21,319 bases of DNA, from assembly GCA_016763095.1 (NCBI GenBank), contig JAESUK010000071.1, forward strand, positions 1 through 21,319. The letters run 5' to 3'. Shown here in pieces: positions 1-7,170 of this stretch. The notes below the pieces were generated by a model. It did not search any database, had not been told where the DNA came from, and was given only the letters and a program-made list of their open reading frames with translations. Position 1 is the first letter of the stretch. The number at the start of each line of letters is the position of its first letter. Made by a program: the position numbers and the translations under genes. The DNA is from Alphaproteobacteria bacterium. GTDB lineage: Bacteria > Pseudomonadota > Alphaproteobacteria > Micavibrionales > Micavibrionaceae.

Positions 1-663
1 AACAATTTCAGGAACATGAACGCCAGATTCATCCTTCAAAATATGAGCATAAAGCTTGGTCTGTTTTGCTTCACGAATGTAATCCAATTCTTCATATAAG
101 CGCGCGCTCAACTCTTCATGGATAAACTTAGTAGATATAGAACTATCGTATTTCCCATAGAGTGAAAATATCAGCTTTAATTGTTTAAGATCAGCATCAA
201 TGGCAGATCGCATATCAGGATACTGTAACTTGCACGCAATGGCTTGCCCCTCATGCGTAACCGCTTTATGAACTTGCCCTAAACTCGCCGCCGCCGTAGC
301 CTCTTGATCGAAGGACTTAAACTTACTCAACCAATCAGCACCAAGTTCAGCCTTCATTCTTCGCTTAACAAAAGCCCATCCCATAGAAGGAGCATTGGCT
401 TGAAGCTGTTGAAACGCCTCAGCGTATTCAGGCGGAAGAGCTTCTGGAATTGTTGATAATATTTGACCAATTTTCATCAAAGGACCTTTTAAGCTCCCCA
501 TCGCCCCAGCCAATTGGCTCGCATGCGCGTCCGCATTAATCTTTATGCCTAGGAACTTTTCACCAGCAAGCTTCGTCGCAAGCCCTGCTACGCTTGTTGA
601 CACACGCCCGTAACGCGAAATACGCTTCACAACACGGCTTTGGTTTTCTTTTAAACTGTCCAT
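1..663 (-). CDS. ABC1/COQ8-type (UbiB family) atypical kinase, 5' part
   Basis: The first 221 codons are present; the gene runs off the left edge. Members of this family are atypical protein-kinase-like ATPases that support ubiquinone biosynthesis at the membrane. Visible diagnostic motifs are KIGQ at residues 64-67 (the family KxGQ motif), the alanine-rich nucleotide loop AAASLGQVH at 124-132 that replaces the usual glycine-rich loop, the invariant lysine in CKLQYP (K145), and EELDYIREA at 191-199. The KxGQ-bearing N-terminal extension and AAAS loop resemble eukaryotic COQ8/ADCK3 closely. The ATG at 661-663 follows no other in-frame candidate that fits the family start. It is divergent from the COQ9-family gene with 60 bp between them, which supports a ubiquinone role. 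The catalytic loop and metal-binding motif lie outside the window. It could be a paralogue of the canonical ubiB, so no symbol is given. Confidence 0.9.
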   Translation of the reverse strand, partial: MDSLKENQSRVVKRISRYGRVSTSVAGLATKLAGEKFLGIKINADAHASQLAGAMGSLKGPLMKIGQILSTIPEALPPEYAEAFQQLQANAPSMGWAFVKRRMKAELGADWLSKFKSFDQEATAAASLGQVHKAVTHEGQAIACKLQYPDMRSAIDADLKQLKLIFSLYGKYDSSISTKFIHEELSARLYEELDYIREAKQTKLYAHILKDESGVHVPEIV

Positions 664-723
664 GCGCCTAAAGTGGGACTAATCACTATAAAAGTCTAGG
701 AAGAAGTTTAATTTCCTGCTTAT

Positions 724-1338
724 ATGATCCATATGAACGAACAAATAAAATCAGAGATACTAGACGCGTGGATTAAAGGCATTCCGTTTGATGGCGTAAG
801 CTGGACATCGTTGTGTCGCATAGCACAAAGCATGGGGCATGATAAAAATATTGTCCTTGAACTTTTCCCTCAAAAAGTACCAAGCGCCCTTTCTGATTTA
901 TCAGCATCTTTCGATCAAAAAATGTGCGATCAATTAAACGATCTCGACATCACATCTATTTCAATTCGAGACAGGATAAGAAATGCAACGATGGTTCGTA
1001 TTTCCATTATGACCGAGCATAAAGAAGCTTACCGTAAAATTGCCCTCTATTGGGCCAATCCACTACGTGGGCTTAGCGCAAAGAAAATCATATGGAATAC
1101 GGCCGACCACATCTGGAATTGGGCGGGCGACACATCCACAGACTACAATTATTATACAAAAAGAGGGCTTCTCTCTGGTGTGCTCGGAACGACATATATT
1201 TTCTGGTTGCAAGACAATACGGAAAACGCATATAAAACTGAGGACTTTTTACAGCGTAGAATTGAAAATATCGTAAAAATAGGTCAGTTTATAAGCAATA
1301 CAAAAAATAAGATTAGAGAGCGATCACAAAGAAATTAG
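724..1338 (+). CDS. coq9: COQ9 family protein
   Basis: This encodes a 204-residue protein of the COQ9 family, lipid-binding accessory proteins with a TetR-like helical fold. In mitochondria COQ9 presents ubiquinone intermediates to the COQ7 hydroxylase; the bacterial role is inferred by analogy. The strongest evidence is the near-invariant C-terminal block GDTSTDYNYYTKRGLL at residues 135-150, preceded by a W..AD.IW pattern (124-131) and followed by the FWLQD helix and FLQRRI (175-180). The length matches bacterial members. Two in-frame ATGs lie at 724 and 733, neither with a clear Shine-Dalgarno, so the start could be three codons later. The divergent neighbour is an ABC1/COQ8-like kinase, and the next gene begins 2 nt downstream, implying a shared transcript. 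The family assignment is firm; the exact partner is not visible. Confidence 0.92.
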   Translation: MIHMNEQIKSEILDAWIKGIPFDGVSWTSLCRIAQSMGHDKNIVLELFPQKVPSALSDLSASFDQKMCDQLNDLDITSISIRDRIRNATMVRISIMTEHKEAYRKIALYWANPLRGLSAKKIIWNTADHIWNWAGDTSTDYNYYTKRGLLSGVLGTTYIFWLQDNTENAYKTEDFLQRRIENIVKIGQFISNTKNKIRERSQRN

Positions 1339-1340
1339 AT

Positions 1341-2093
1341 ATGACAAAAATACACCAACACCTTTCGATTACACTTTCCTGCATTGTTGTTACTCTACTA
1401 CTAACACTTTCTGTGTCTCATGCCCAAAACACGGCGCAAGACCCACTCGTGCAAAAACAATCTCTTTCTCAAAAAATCATATCTTGGTTCACACCAGAAG
1501 AGAAACCAACAGGTCCTTCTCCAACCGAAACACTGCAAGCGCCCTTCCTCTCCAAAGGACCAAAGGCGCCTCAAAACAGCTTAAGAGGTATATATGACAC
1601 CGCAAACGGCAATAGCCGGTCAGACACGATACATAACCAAGCTATACCACATAGAAGCCACCTTGAGATTGAAGATTGGCTAACAGAAGCCGTTGGAAAA
1701 TCTCTTAACTTTGAACTCGCGGACATGAAAGGCTTTGGGAAAACACTCCAGCCTTATTACAGCCAAGAAGGTGTTAATACTTTTAAAGCTTTTCTAATGG
1801 GAATTAATGCAATTGCAATCATACAAAAAAATGACAAAAAAATGTCGTCTTACCTGACCGATACACCTCTTCTTAAAAAAGAAGGTGCAGAAGACGGACT
1901 ATATAGATGGGTTTATGATGTCCCTGTTCTTCTTAGCTATATTGACAATTCAAAGCCACCAAGAGAGCTTGATCCCGTCATACAAAACTACCTTTTACGC
2001 CTAACCATCGTACGCACACCCATTACCAAGGTGCATAAAGAAGGCATCCTCATCGCACACTGGGCAGCAAGAAAAGTTAAAAAAGACCAATAA
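1341..2093 (+). CDS. DotI/IcmL-like secreted protein (VirB8-like fold)
   Basis: A 250-residue exported protein. Residues 1-28 form a signal peptide with a basic start, a hydrophobic core (9-25) and a SHA-QN cleavage site. A low-complexity, proline-rich linker follows to about residue 105. The C-terminal domain (about 108-245) matches by eye the pattern of type IVB secretion DotI/IcmL proteins: W113..A, Y140-S-x-E-G at 140-144, a PLLKKEG turn at 176-182, GLYRW at 186-190 leading to DVPVLLSY (193-200), then LTIVRTP (221-227) and GILIAHWAA (235-243). That family normally forms part of the inner-membrane Dot/Icm core and has an NTF2/VirB8-like fold, usually with an uncleaved N-terminal anchor. 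Here a cleavable signal and long linker replace the anchor. No other Dot/Icm genes are in the window. It starts 2 nt after the COQ9 gene. A function in secretion is therefore inference; the fold assignment is moderately secure. Confidence 0.6.
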   Translation: MTKIHQHLSITLSCIVVTLLLTLSVSHAQNTAQDPLVQKQSLSQKIISWFTPEEKPTGPSPTETLQAPFLSKGPKAPQNSLRGIYDTANGNSRSDTIHNQAIPHRSHLEIEDWLTEAVGKSLNFELADMKGFGKTLQPYYSQEGVNTFKAFLMGINAIAIIQKNDKKMSSYLTDTPLLKKEGAEDGLYRWVYDVPVLLSYIDNSKPPRELDPVIQNYLLRLTIVRTPITKVHKEGILIAHWAARKVKKDQ

Positions 2094-2127
2094 CAATTAT
2101 TTACATACAAAATAGAAAGTACACATC

Positions 2128-2439
2128 ATGGACAATAGTGCAGCAGTAACGTCATTCCCTTCTGATAACCAAGAAACATCTTCAGAGGAAAGTGTGAAAG
2201 ATGTGAACGGTATTGGTGGACAACGCCTGAAAGCATTCATCGAGCGTATAGAACGCCTTGAAGAAGAAAAATCTGCCCTTGCAGAAGACATCAAAGAAAT
2301 CTATGCAGAAGCAAAATCAACTGGCTTTGATGTAAAGACAATCAGAAAAGTTGTAGCACTTCGTAAAATGGATGAAGAAAAACGTCGTGAAGCCGATGAG
2401 CTTCTGGACATCTACAGAACAGCAATTGGCCTAAGCTAA
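2128..2439 (+). CDS. gapR: GapR family DNA-binding protein (DUF2312)
   Basis: This encodes a 103-residue nucleoid-associated protein of the alphaproteobacterial GapR family. Caulobacter GapR binds AT-rich, overtwisted DNA ahead of replication and transcription machinery and stimulates topoisomerases. The conserved part spans residues 31-103: QRLKAFIERIERLEEEK (32-48) starts the long coiled-coil helix, EIYAEAKSTGFDVK (57-70) is the most recognisable block, followed by KVVALRKMDEEKRRE (74-88) and the terminal DIYRTAIG. About 30 acidic, serine-rich residues precede the core, somewhat longer than the short leader of Caulobacter GapR. It lies 34 nt after the DotI-like gene on the same strand and converges on the M48 protease gene with only 8 bp between the stops. 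No terminator hairpin is visible in that gap. Confidence 0.93.
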   Translation: MDNSAAVTSFPSDNQETSSEESVKDVNGIGGQRLKAFIERIERLEEEKSALAEDIKEIYAEAKSTGFDVKTIRKVVALRKMDEEKRREADELLDIYRTAIGLS

Positions 2440-2447
2440 ACAGACAA

Positions 2448-3569
2448 TTACTTCTCGTATTCTAAGTCCGTTTTAATAACCCGAAACGATCGATTATTTT
2501 TGTTAGGAAGAAGAGGTGCTCCAGCCCTTTTCTTCTTTGCAATTTCTGCACGCGTCTTCTCTAAAGCAATGAACCGTTTCACAGATGTCGGGTGCGAAGT
2601 CTCCATACCAATAGCTTTATCGTAATTTTCAGATGCCATTTTTCGCCAAAAATGAGGCATAATCGAAATATCGTATCCAGCACGTTCCATAAAATATAGC
2701 CCTACATAATCAGCCTCTTGCTCCATTTTCACGGAATGCGCACCCCACCCAAGACTCTTTCCAAACTCAGAAAATATACCGCCATCATCAATATCAGCAT
2801 ATCCAATAACAACACGGTCAAGAACAAACCCCGCCAAAGCCCCTACCGAAGCGTTATGTTTTACTTTGTGCGCATGGACCATCACATTATGCGCCAATTC
2901 ATGGGCAATCACACCTGCCAACGTATGATCATCTTCCGCAAAGCGGAGTATCCCACGTGCAATAACAACACGTTTACCATCTGCCCATGCGTTAATTTCG
3001 GAATCTCTATAATCATATCTAACTTTATAGTCACATTGCTCATCAAATTTCAGTTCAACATTATAGATATTATTCTTTCTTTTAAAGACGGCGCTAAAAC
3101 TATCTTTCTTATAATTTTTAAAGATATTCTTATATGTTTTATCTCCTTTGCGCCCTGAGACAATCTCTTTGCCATTTACTACGACAAGAATATCATCGAC
3201 TTGAATTCCTCCTATTGCCGCAGGGCTATTAGGATGAACAAATCTTACACGAACATTCTCGTCCACAAATAAGCTTCGCTTGGCGAAGGGGCGCTCGTCC
3301 TTCTTAAAATCAAATTCACTCCAAAAACCAAGTCCTGCGGTATGCGCAACTTTGGAACATAAAGGCGCATTGGCAACCATAATAGGGTACGCCACGCGGA
3401 GAACTCTAATTTCTTCTCTCTCAGCAACATTAAGAACCATTTCTCTTTGGATACGCTCTTCCTTTTTGATCTCCGAAGCGCTCACATCATGAAATTGTGT
3501 CTCAACAGACGCACAACCGACAATATTCAACAGAATAATTAGTATAACGGAGGTATAGATTCCTCTCAT
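2448..3569 (-). CDS. PDZ-containing M48 family metalloprotease lipoprotein
   Basis: A 373-residue predicted envelope zinc metalloprotease. The N-terminus is a lipoprotein signal with lipobox IVGC (cysteine 19), so the protein should be lipid-anchored. A PDZ-like segment occupies about residues 105-175 (VHPNSPAAIGGIQVDDILVV, then VNGKEI). The peptidase domain follows, with HELAH at 223-227 carrying two zinc ligands and the catalytic glutamate, and EQEADYVG (283-290) carrying the likely third ligand E283. A YDISIMPHFWRKM helix and a SHPTSVKR motif (325-331) complete the M48 signature. Such proteins take part in outer-membrane or periplasmic protein quality control; substrates cannot be read from sequence. 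Convergent with gapR and divergent from the aminopeptidase gene (74 bp). Confidence 0.9.
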   Translation of the reverse strand: MRGIYTSVILIILLNIVGCASVETQFHDVSASEIKKEERIQREMVLNVAEREEIRVLRVAYPIMVANAPLCSKVAHTAGLGFWSEFDFKKDERPFAKRSLFVDENVRVRFVHPNSPAAIGGIQVDDILVVVNGKEIVSGRKGDKTYKNIFKNYKKDSFSAVFKRKNNIYNVELKFDEQCDYKVRYDYRDSEINAWADGKRVVIARGILRFAEDDHTLAGVIAHELAHNVMVHAHKVKHNASVGALAGFVLDRVVIGYADIDDGGIFSEFGKSLGWGAHSVKMEQEADYVGLYFMERAGYDISIMPHFWRKMASENYDKAIGMETSHPTSVKRFIALEKTRAEIAKKKRAGAPLLPNKNNRSFRVIKTDLEYEK

Positions 3570-3643
3570 ATATTGCCCCTCAATTTTGAATCATGCACAA
3601 TGGAAACAAGTTTAAACACATATGAATAAGAAGAAAAAAAAAC

Positions 3644-5059
3644 ATGGCACACAACTCAATCTTAGATTTCTCATATCCATTCCCTTTTGTTTCCGCAACA
3701 AAACAGGATGTCATCCCCGTTATTGCGCTCACCGAAGAGGGACTTGGTAAACTCAGAAACAAAACCGACAAGCGCCTCCTCAAAGCACATGCCTTTAAAG
3801 GTAAGGCAGGACAAACAGTTCCCCTCTTCTCCCCAAAAGGAGACCTAGAAAAAATATACGTAGGGATTACATCTCCCATGGGACTCTATGACATTTCTGT
3901 TGTCGCGGAAAAGGCAATGACACTCATCAAAACAAAAACAGTTTTTGAACTCTCTGGCATTGATGACAGCGAAATTAACAATGCTTGCATTGCATGGGGC
4001 TTAGCCTGCCATGCAAAAGACAGATACAAAAGCGAAAAATCAAAAGACATTCCTCCAACCCTTCTTCTTCCTAAAGAAGCAGATAAAACAAGTGTTGAGG
4101 CACATATAAAATCTATCTGCCTGATCCGAGACATGATCAACACACCAGCCAACGATCTAGGTCCTGAAGAGCTTGCAAATACAATCAAGACCGTCGCAAA
4201 AGCGCATAAAGCCAGTATTAAAATCATAGACAACCAAAAAACCTTAGAAAAAGATTTCCCTCTTGTCTTTACTGTCGGAAAAGCGAGCGATCGCGCCCCG
4301 CGCCTGATCGATATGCACTGGGGAAAATCAAAAAACCCAAAGATTACACTCGTCGGAAAAGGCGTGATCTATGACACTGGCGGTTTGAACATCAAACCAG
4401 GGCAATATATGAAGAACATGAAGAAGGATATGGGTGGCGCGGCGCACGTCCTTGCCCTTGCAAATCTGATCATGTCAATGAAGCTCCCTGTCCGCCTACG
4501 CGTTATCATTCCTGCCGTTGAAAACGCAATCTCTGGACCAGCCTTCCGACCGGGGGATATTCTCCAAAGCCGAAAGGGTCTAACCGTTGAGAATACAAAT
4601 ACCGATGCAGAAGGGCGCTTAATTCTTGCGGATGCACTAACACTTGCAAGTGAAGAAGAAACAGAGCTTATTATTGATTGTGCAACATTAACGGGTTCAG
4701 CCCGCGCGGCTCTTGGTCCAGATGTCCCTCCGTTTTTTACAACCAATGCAACCATTGCCAAGGAGCTTCAAGCCGTCTCTTTTCTTGAACAAGACCATTT
4801 GTGGTTTATGCCACTTCTTGATCAATATAATAAGACCATTGAAAGCCCAATCGCAGACTTAGTGAACAGCGCAGGCGCACCGGGGGATTTAATCTACAGC
4901 GCATTATTCTTGAAGAAGTTCCCCAACAAACATCCTGACTGGATACATGTTGATATGTACGCATGGAATGATCATGCAAAAGCTGGGCGACCTTCTGGCG
5001 GGTCTGATACAGGGCTTAGAGCGATGTATTCTTACTTAGAGAAACGTTTTAGCGAATAG
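3644..5059 (+). CDS. Leucyl aminopeptidase family protein (M17)
   Basis: A 471-residue cytosolic aminopeptidase that removes N-terminal residues from peptides using two metal ions in a hexamer. All seven M17 active-site residues are visible with the same spacing as in the bovine enzyme: K239, D244 (YDTGG), K251 (NIKPG), D262 (KKDMGG), then D321, E323 and catalytic R325 in NTDAEGR (319-325). The N-terminal macro-like domain (1 to about 150) is present though divergent, and NTPANDLGPEEL (166-177) marks the junction. The length is slightly below the roughly 500 residues of E. coli PepA. ATG 3644 follows a weak purine-rich AAGAAG stretch; an upstream ATG at 3622 is out of frame. Its last 24 bp overlap the 3' end of the convergent Mur ligase gene. 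I leave the symbol empty because pepA and pepB subtypes are not separable by eye. Confidence 0.93.
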   Translation: MAHNSILDFSYPFPFVSATKQDVIPVIALTEEGLGKLRNKTDKRLLKAHAFKGKAGQTVPLFSPKGDLEKIYVGITSPMGLYDISVVAEKAMTLIKTKTVFELSGIDDSEINNACIAWGLACHAKDRYKSEKSKDIPPTLLLPKEADKTSVEAHIKSICLIRDMINTPANDLGPEELANTIKTVAKAHKASIKIIDNQKTLEKDFPLVFTVGKASDRAPRLIDMHWGKSKNPKITLVGKGVIYDTGGLNIKPGQYMKNMKKDMGGAAHVLALANLIMSMKLPVRLRVIIPAVENAISGPAFRPGDILQSRKGLTVENTNTDAEGRLILADALTLASEEETELIIDCATLTGSARAALGPDVPPFFTTNATIAKELQAVSFLEQDHLWFMPLLDQYNKTIESPIADLVNSAGAPGDLIYSALFLKKFPNKHPDWIHVDMYAWNDHAKAGRPSGGSDTGLRAMYSYLEKRFSE

Positions 5060-6418
5060 CGTCAGCGTATCATCTCGCGCGCCCATTATAATCACGCGGT
5101 CACCAGATTTAAGAACATTCTTTATAAAGGGCTCTATCTCTTCGCGTGTGTCAAACCAATGCACGTGTTCAACACCTGCACTCTTGATCATTTCAACAAA
5201 GTCTTTGGATGTGACCGAACGATCAACCGTTCCCCCTGCGTAATAAACTTCAGGGATGCAAAGTATGTCCTCATCGTCTAAATACTGACCAAACGCTACT
5301 GCCATTTTTTTGCCCATCATACGTAACGGGGCAAAGCCATGGGGTTGAAACATCACAATAAGTCGTCCATCAAATTCTTTTAAGGTCGCAAGGCTTGCTG
5401 AAATTTTATCTGGGTTATGCCCAAAATCATCTATCACCGTTACACCAATATCAGAGCATCCCAACGTTTCCAAACGACGCTTAATGCCCGTAAATTGTTC
5501 CAAGGCAGGAATAGATTGCGCCAAATCAATGCCTAATACTTTTGCCACGCCAAGCGCCGCCAAAGCATTCGATACATTATGCTCACCAGGAACATTTAAT
5601 GATACATCCTGACCATTTACCTTAAAATCAATTCCATTCGCGCGCGGAACCAAATCCGTAGCGTGAAGATTACCACCATCATACAAAATACTATACGTCA
5701 CAGCATTATCAGGACGTATAAGTCCTCGCAAATTCTCATTATCCAGATTAAGGACACACGCACGCGTAGCGCGGTCAACGAAGTTTTGGAAATATTCTTT
5801 CAACTGATCCAAAGATGTATGATCAAGCTCAATATTGTTCAAAACAGCAATATCCGCCGTAAACAAATCAATAGAGCCATCACTCTCATCCATTTCTGAT
5901 ACGAAATAGTCATTACCTCCAACAAGCAAGCTTCCAATTTTTGCATGACCAGCATCTTCAAGATTTGTAACTCGCCCACCATTCATAACAGTTGGGTGTA
6001 GGTCTAAGGCATGTAACATCGTTGCAACCATCCCCGTAACAGTGGTCTTCCCACTTGTTCCAGAGATACCAATAGAACAATCACTCAAATGGAATATTTC
6101 GGAAAGCACCTCTGCACGCTTAGCGATAGAAACATTAATGCGCTTAGCTTCCTTAACATCAGGAATACGTTCTTCAATTGCACTTGAAACAACAAGAACA
6201 CCTGTCGTTTCAGCATCAAGCCCACATCCATCTTGCGGAAAAAGGCGCACACCCATATTCTGCAGCATCAGAAATTTGTCCGGTGTTTGCCCATCATCAT
6301 ATGATCGATCAGACCCACAAACATCATACCCTTGCGCAAGCAAGATAAGGGCAAGAGGAGTCATACCGCTCCCTCCTACACCACAAAAGAAGACAGTTTT
6401 ATTCTTATTTAAAATCAT
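5036..6418 (-). CDS. MurC/Mpl-like UDP-N-acetylmuramate ligase family protein
   Basis: A 460-residue Mur ligase. The three-domain layout is clear: a Rossmann-type nucleotide-sugar domain with GVGGSGMTPLA (13-23) and CGSDRS (34-39), the ATPase domain with P-loop GTSGKTT (120-126), SEMDESDGS (174-182), LNNIELDH (193-200) and PGEHNVSNALAALG (277-290), and a C-terminal domain from about 313 with IDDFGHNP (329-336) and FQPHGFAP (357-364). This is the order and spacing of MurC, which adds L-alanine to UDP-MurNAc, and of Mpl, which recycles murein tripeptide. It departs from both: MurC and Mpl normally have GTHGKTT and a (Y/F)xHHP motif, here Ser122 and GHNP. It is thus probably a MurC-like paralogue with altered substrate, not the housekeeping MurC, which usually sits in the dcw cluster. 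Reading frames and ATP site appear intact, so activity is likely. It follows the lipoprotein gene by 9 bp. Confidence 0.8.
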   Translation of the reverse strand: MILNKNKTVFFCGVGGSGMTPLALILLAQGYDVCGSDRSYDDGQTPDKFLMLQNMGVRLFPQDGCGLDAETTGVLVVSSAIEERIPDVKEAKRINVSIAKRAEVLSEIFHLSDCSIGISGTSGKTTVTGMVATMLHALDLHPTVMNGGRVTNLEDAGHAKIGSLLVGGNDYFVSEMDESDGSIDLFTADIAVLNNIELDHTSLDQLKEYFQNFVDRATRACVLNLDNENLRGLIRPDNAVTYSILYDGGNLHATDLVPRANGIDFKVNGQDVSLNVPGEHNVSNALAALGVAKVLGIDLAQSIPALEQFTGIKRRLETLGCSDIGVTVIDDFGHNPDKISASLATLKEFDGRLIVMFQPHGFAPLRMMGKKMAVAFGQYLDDEDILCIPEVYYAGGTVDRSVTSKDFVEMIKSAGVEHVHWFDTREEIEPFIKNVLKSGDRVIIMGARDDTLTLFAKTFL

Positions 6419-6427
6419 ATGATAAAA

Positions 6428-7123
6428 TTAAAAGGACGTTGAACCTTGGAAATTTGACTGAGGAAAGTACGGAGCGACAAGACCGGGAACATCACTCGAT
6501 CCCTGATAGCCCTTATACTCACCATTCGAAGAAAGAGACTTTCCTTTAGCACCAAATTCGGTAGAAGATTTTCTGTGCTCCCGCTCATTAATCCACGCTG
6601 TGCGTGCTTTTAAATCAATAGAGGTCCGTGTCTCCAAAGTCTTAGGACCAGTATGCTCAATACCATGCTCATATCTTGGCACAACACCATCTGGCGCATG
6701 ATAAGCTGGAAGTAAATTAGGTTTTGGGAAAACACGTGTGAAATCAATAGCAACTTGGTCAGGATACTTAAACATTGCACCACTCGCAAAATCGTACGCA
6801 GCACCAACGCCGAGTGTAATAACATTTCCATACGTTGATTTAGAAATTTCAGAATCTAACATAACTGTACGCTCACGATTACCAGGCGCAAAACAATTCA
6901 CGGTCATTGCCTCTCCTGAGTTCTTAACTGTAATACGTTGTGGCGGATAAGCTTGATAAATAGCGTTTCCAATATGTACGTCACAACGTGCATTCTGCGC
7001 ACCGGGCGTAACAAACTCTATTTGTTGGTTCGGAGTATCCTGTACAGACGAACATCCAACAAGTCCCCATCCACAAGTAAGAACAACGAGAGAGGTTAAG
7101 GCAGTATTTTTAAATAACGACAT
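6428..7123 (-). CDS. Predicted lipoprotein with PEGA-like region
   Basis: A 231-residue lipoprotein. I place the start at ATG 7121-7123 because it is preceded by AAGGA at good spacing and yields a clean signal peptide ending in LVGC (cysteine 24 from this start). An upstream in-frame ATG at 7174 would overlap the clpB stop and put 17 non-signal residues in front. After the lipid-anchored cysteine comes a short linker, a paired-cysteine segment (NARCDVHIG and AMTVNCFAPG) that looks like a PEGA-type beta domain, then GNVITLGVGAAYDFASGAMF and KYPDQVAIDF, a pattern I associate with small alphaproteobacterial lipoproteins. The C-terminal third is charged and rich in Ser/Gly. Function is unknown. 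It lies 47 bp after clpB and 9 bp before the Mur ligase start, so it may be cotranscribed with either. Confidence 0.75.
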   Translation of the reverse strand: MSLFKNTALTSLVVLTCGWGLVGCSSVQDTPNQQIEFVTPGAQNARCDVHIGNAIYQAYPPQRITVKNSGEAMTVNCFAPGNRERTVMLDSEISKSTYGNVITLGVGAAYDFASGAMFKYPDQVAIDFTRVFPKPNLLPAYHAPDGVVPRYEHGIEHTGPKTLETRTSIDLKARTAWINEREHRKSSTEFGAKGKSLSSNGEYKGYQGSSDVPGLVAPYFPQSNFQGSTSF

Positions 7124-7170
7124 GAATAGATTCCTTTTTAGACATGTTAAGCGTACACCAGAAGACAAAA

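Noticed and set aside
1341..2439. A type IVB secretion gene cluster
   Set aside because: Only one DotI/IcmL-like protein is seen; neighbouring genes are COQ9 and gapR, with no ATPase or other core component.
2718..3158. Long reading frames antisense to the M48, aminopeptidase, Mur ligase and clpB genes
   Set aside because: They lack domain patterns and start signals and are shadows of well-supported genes on the other strand.
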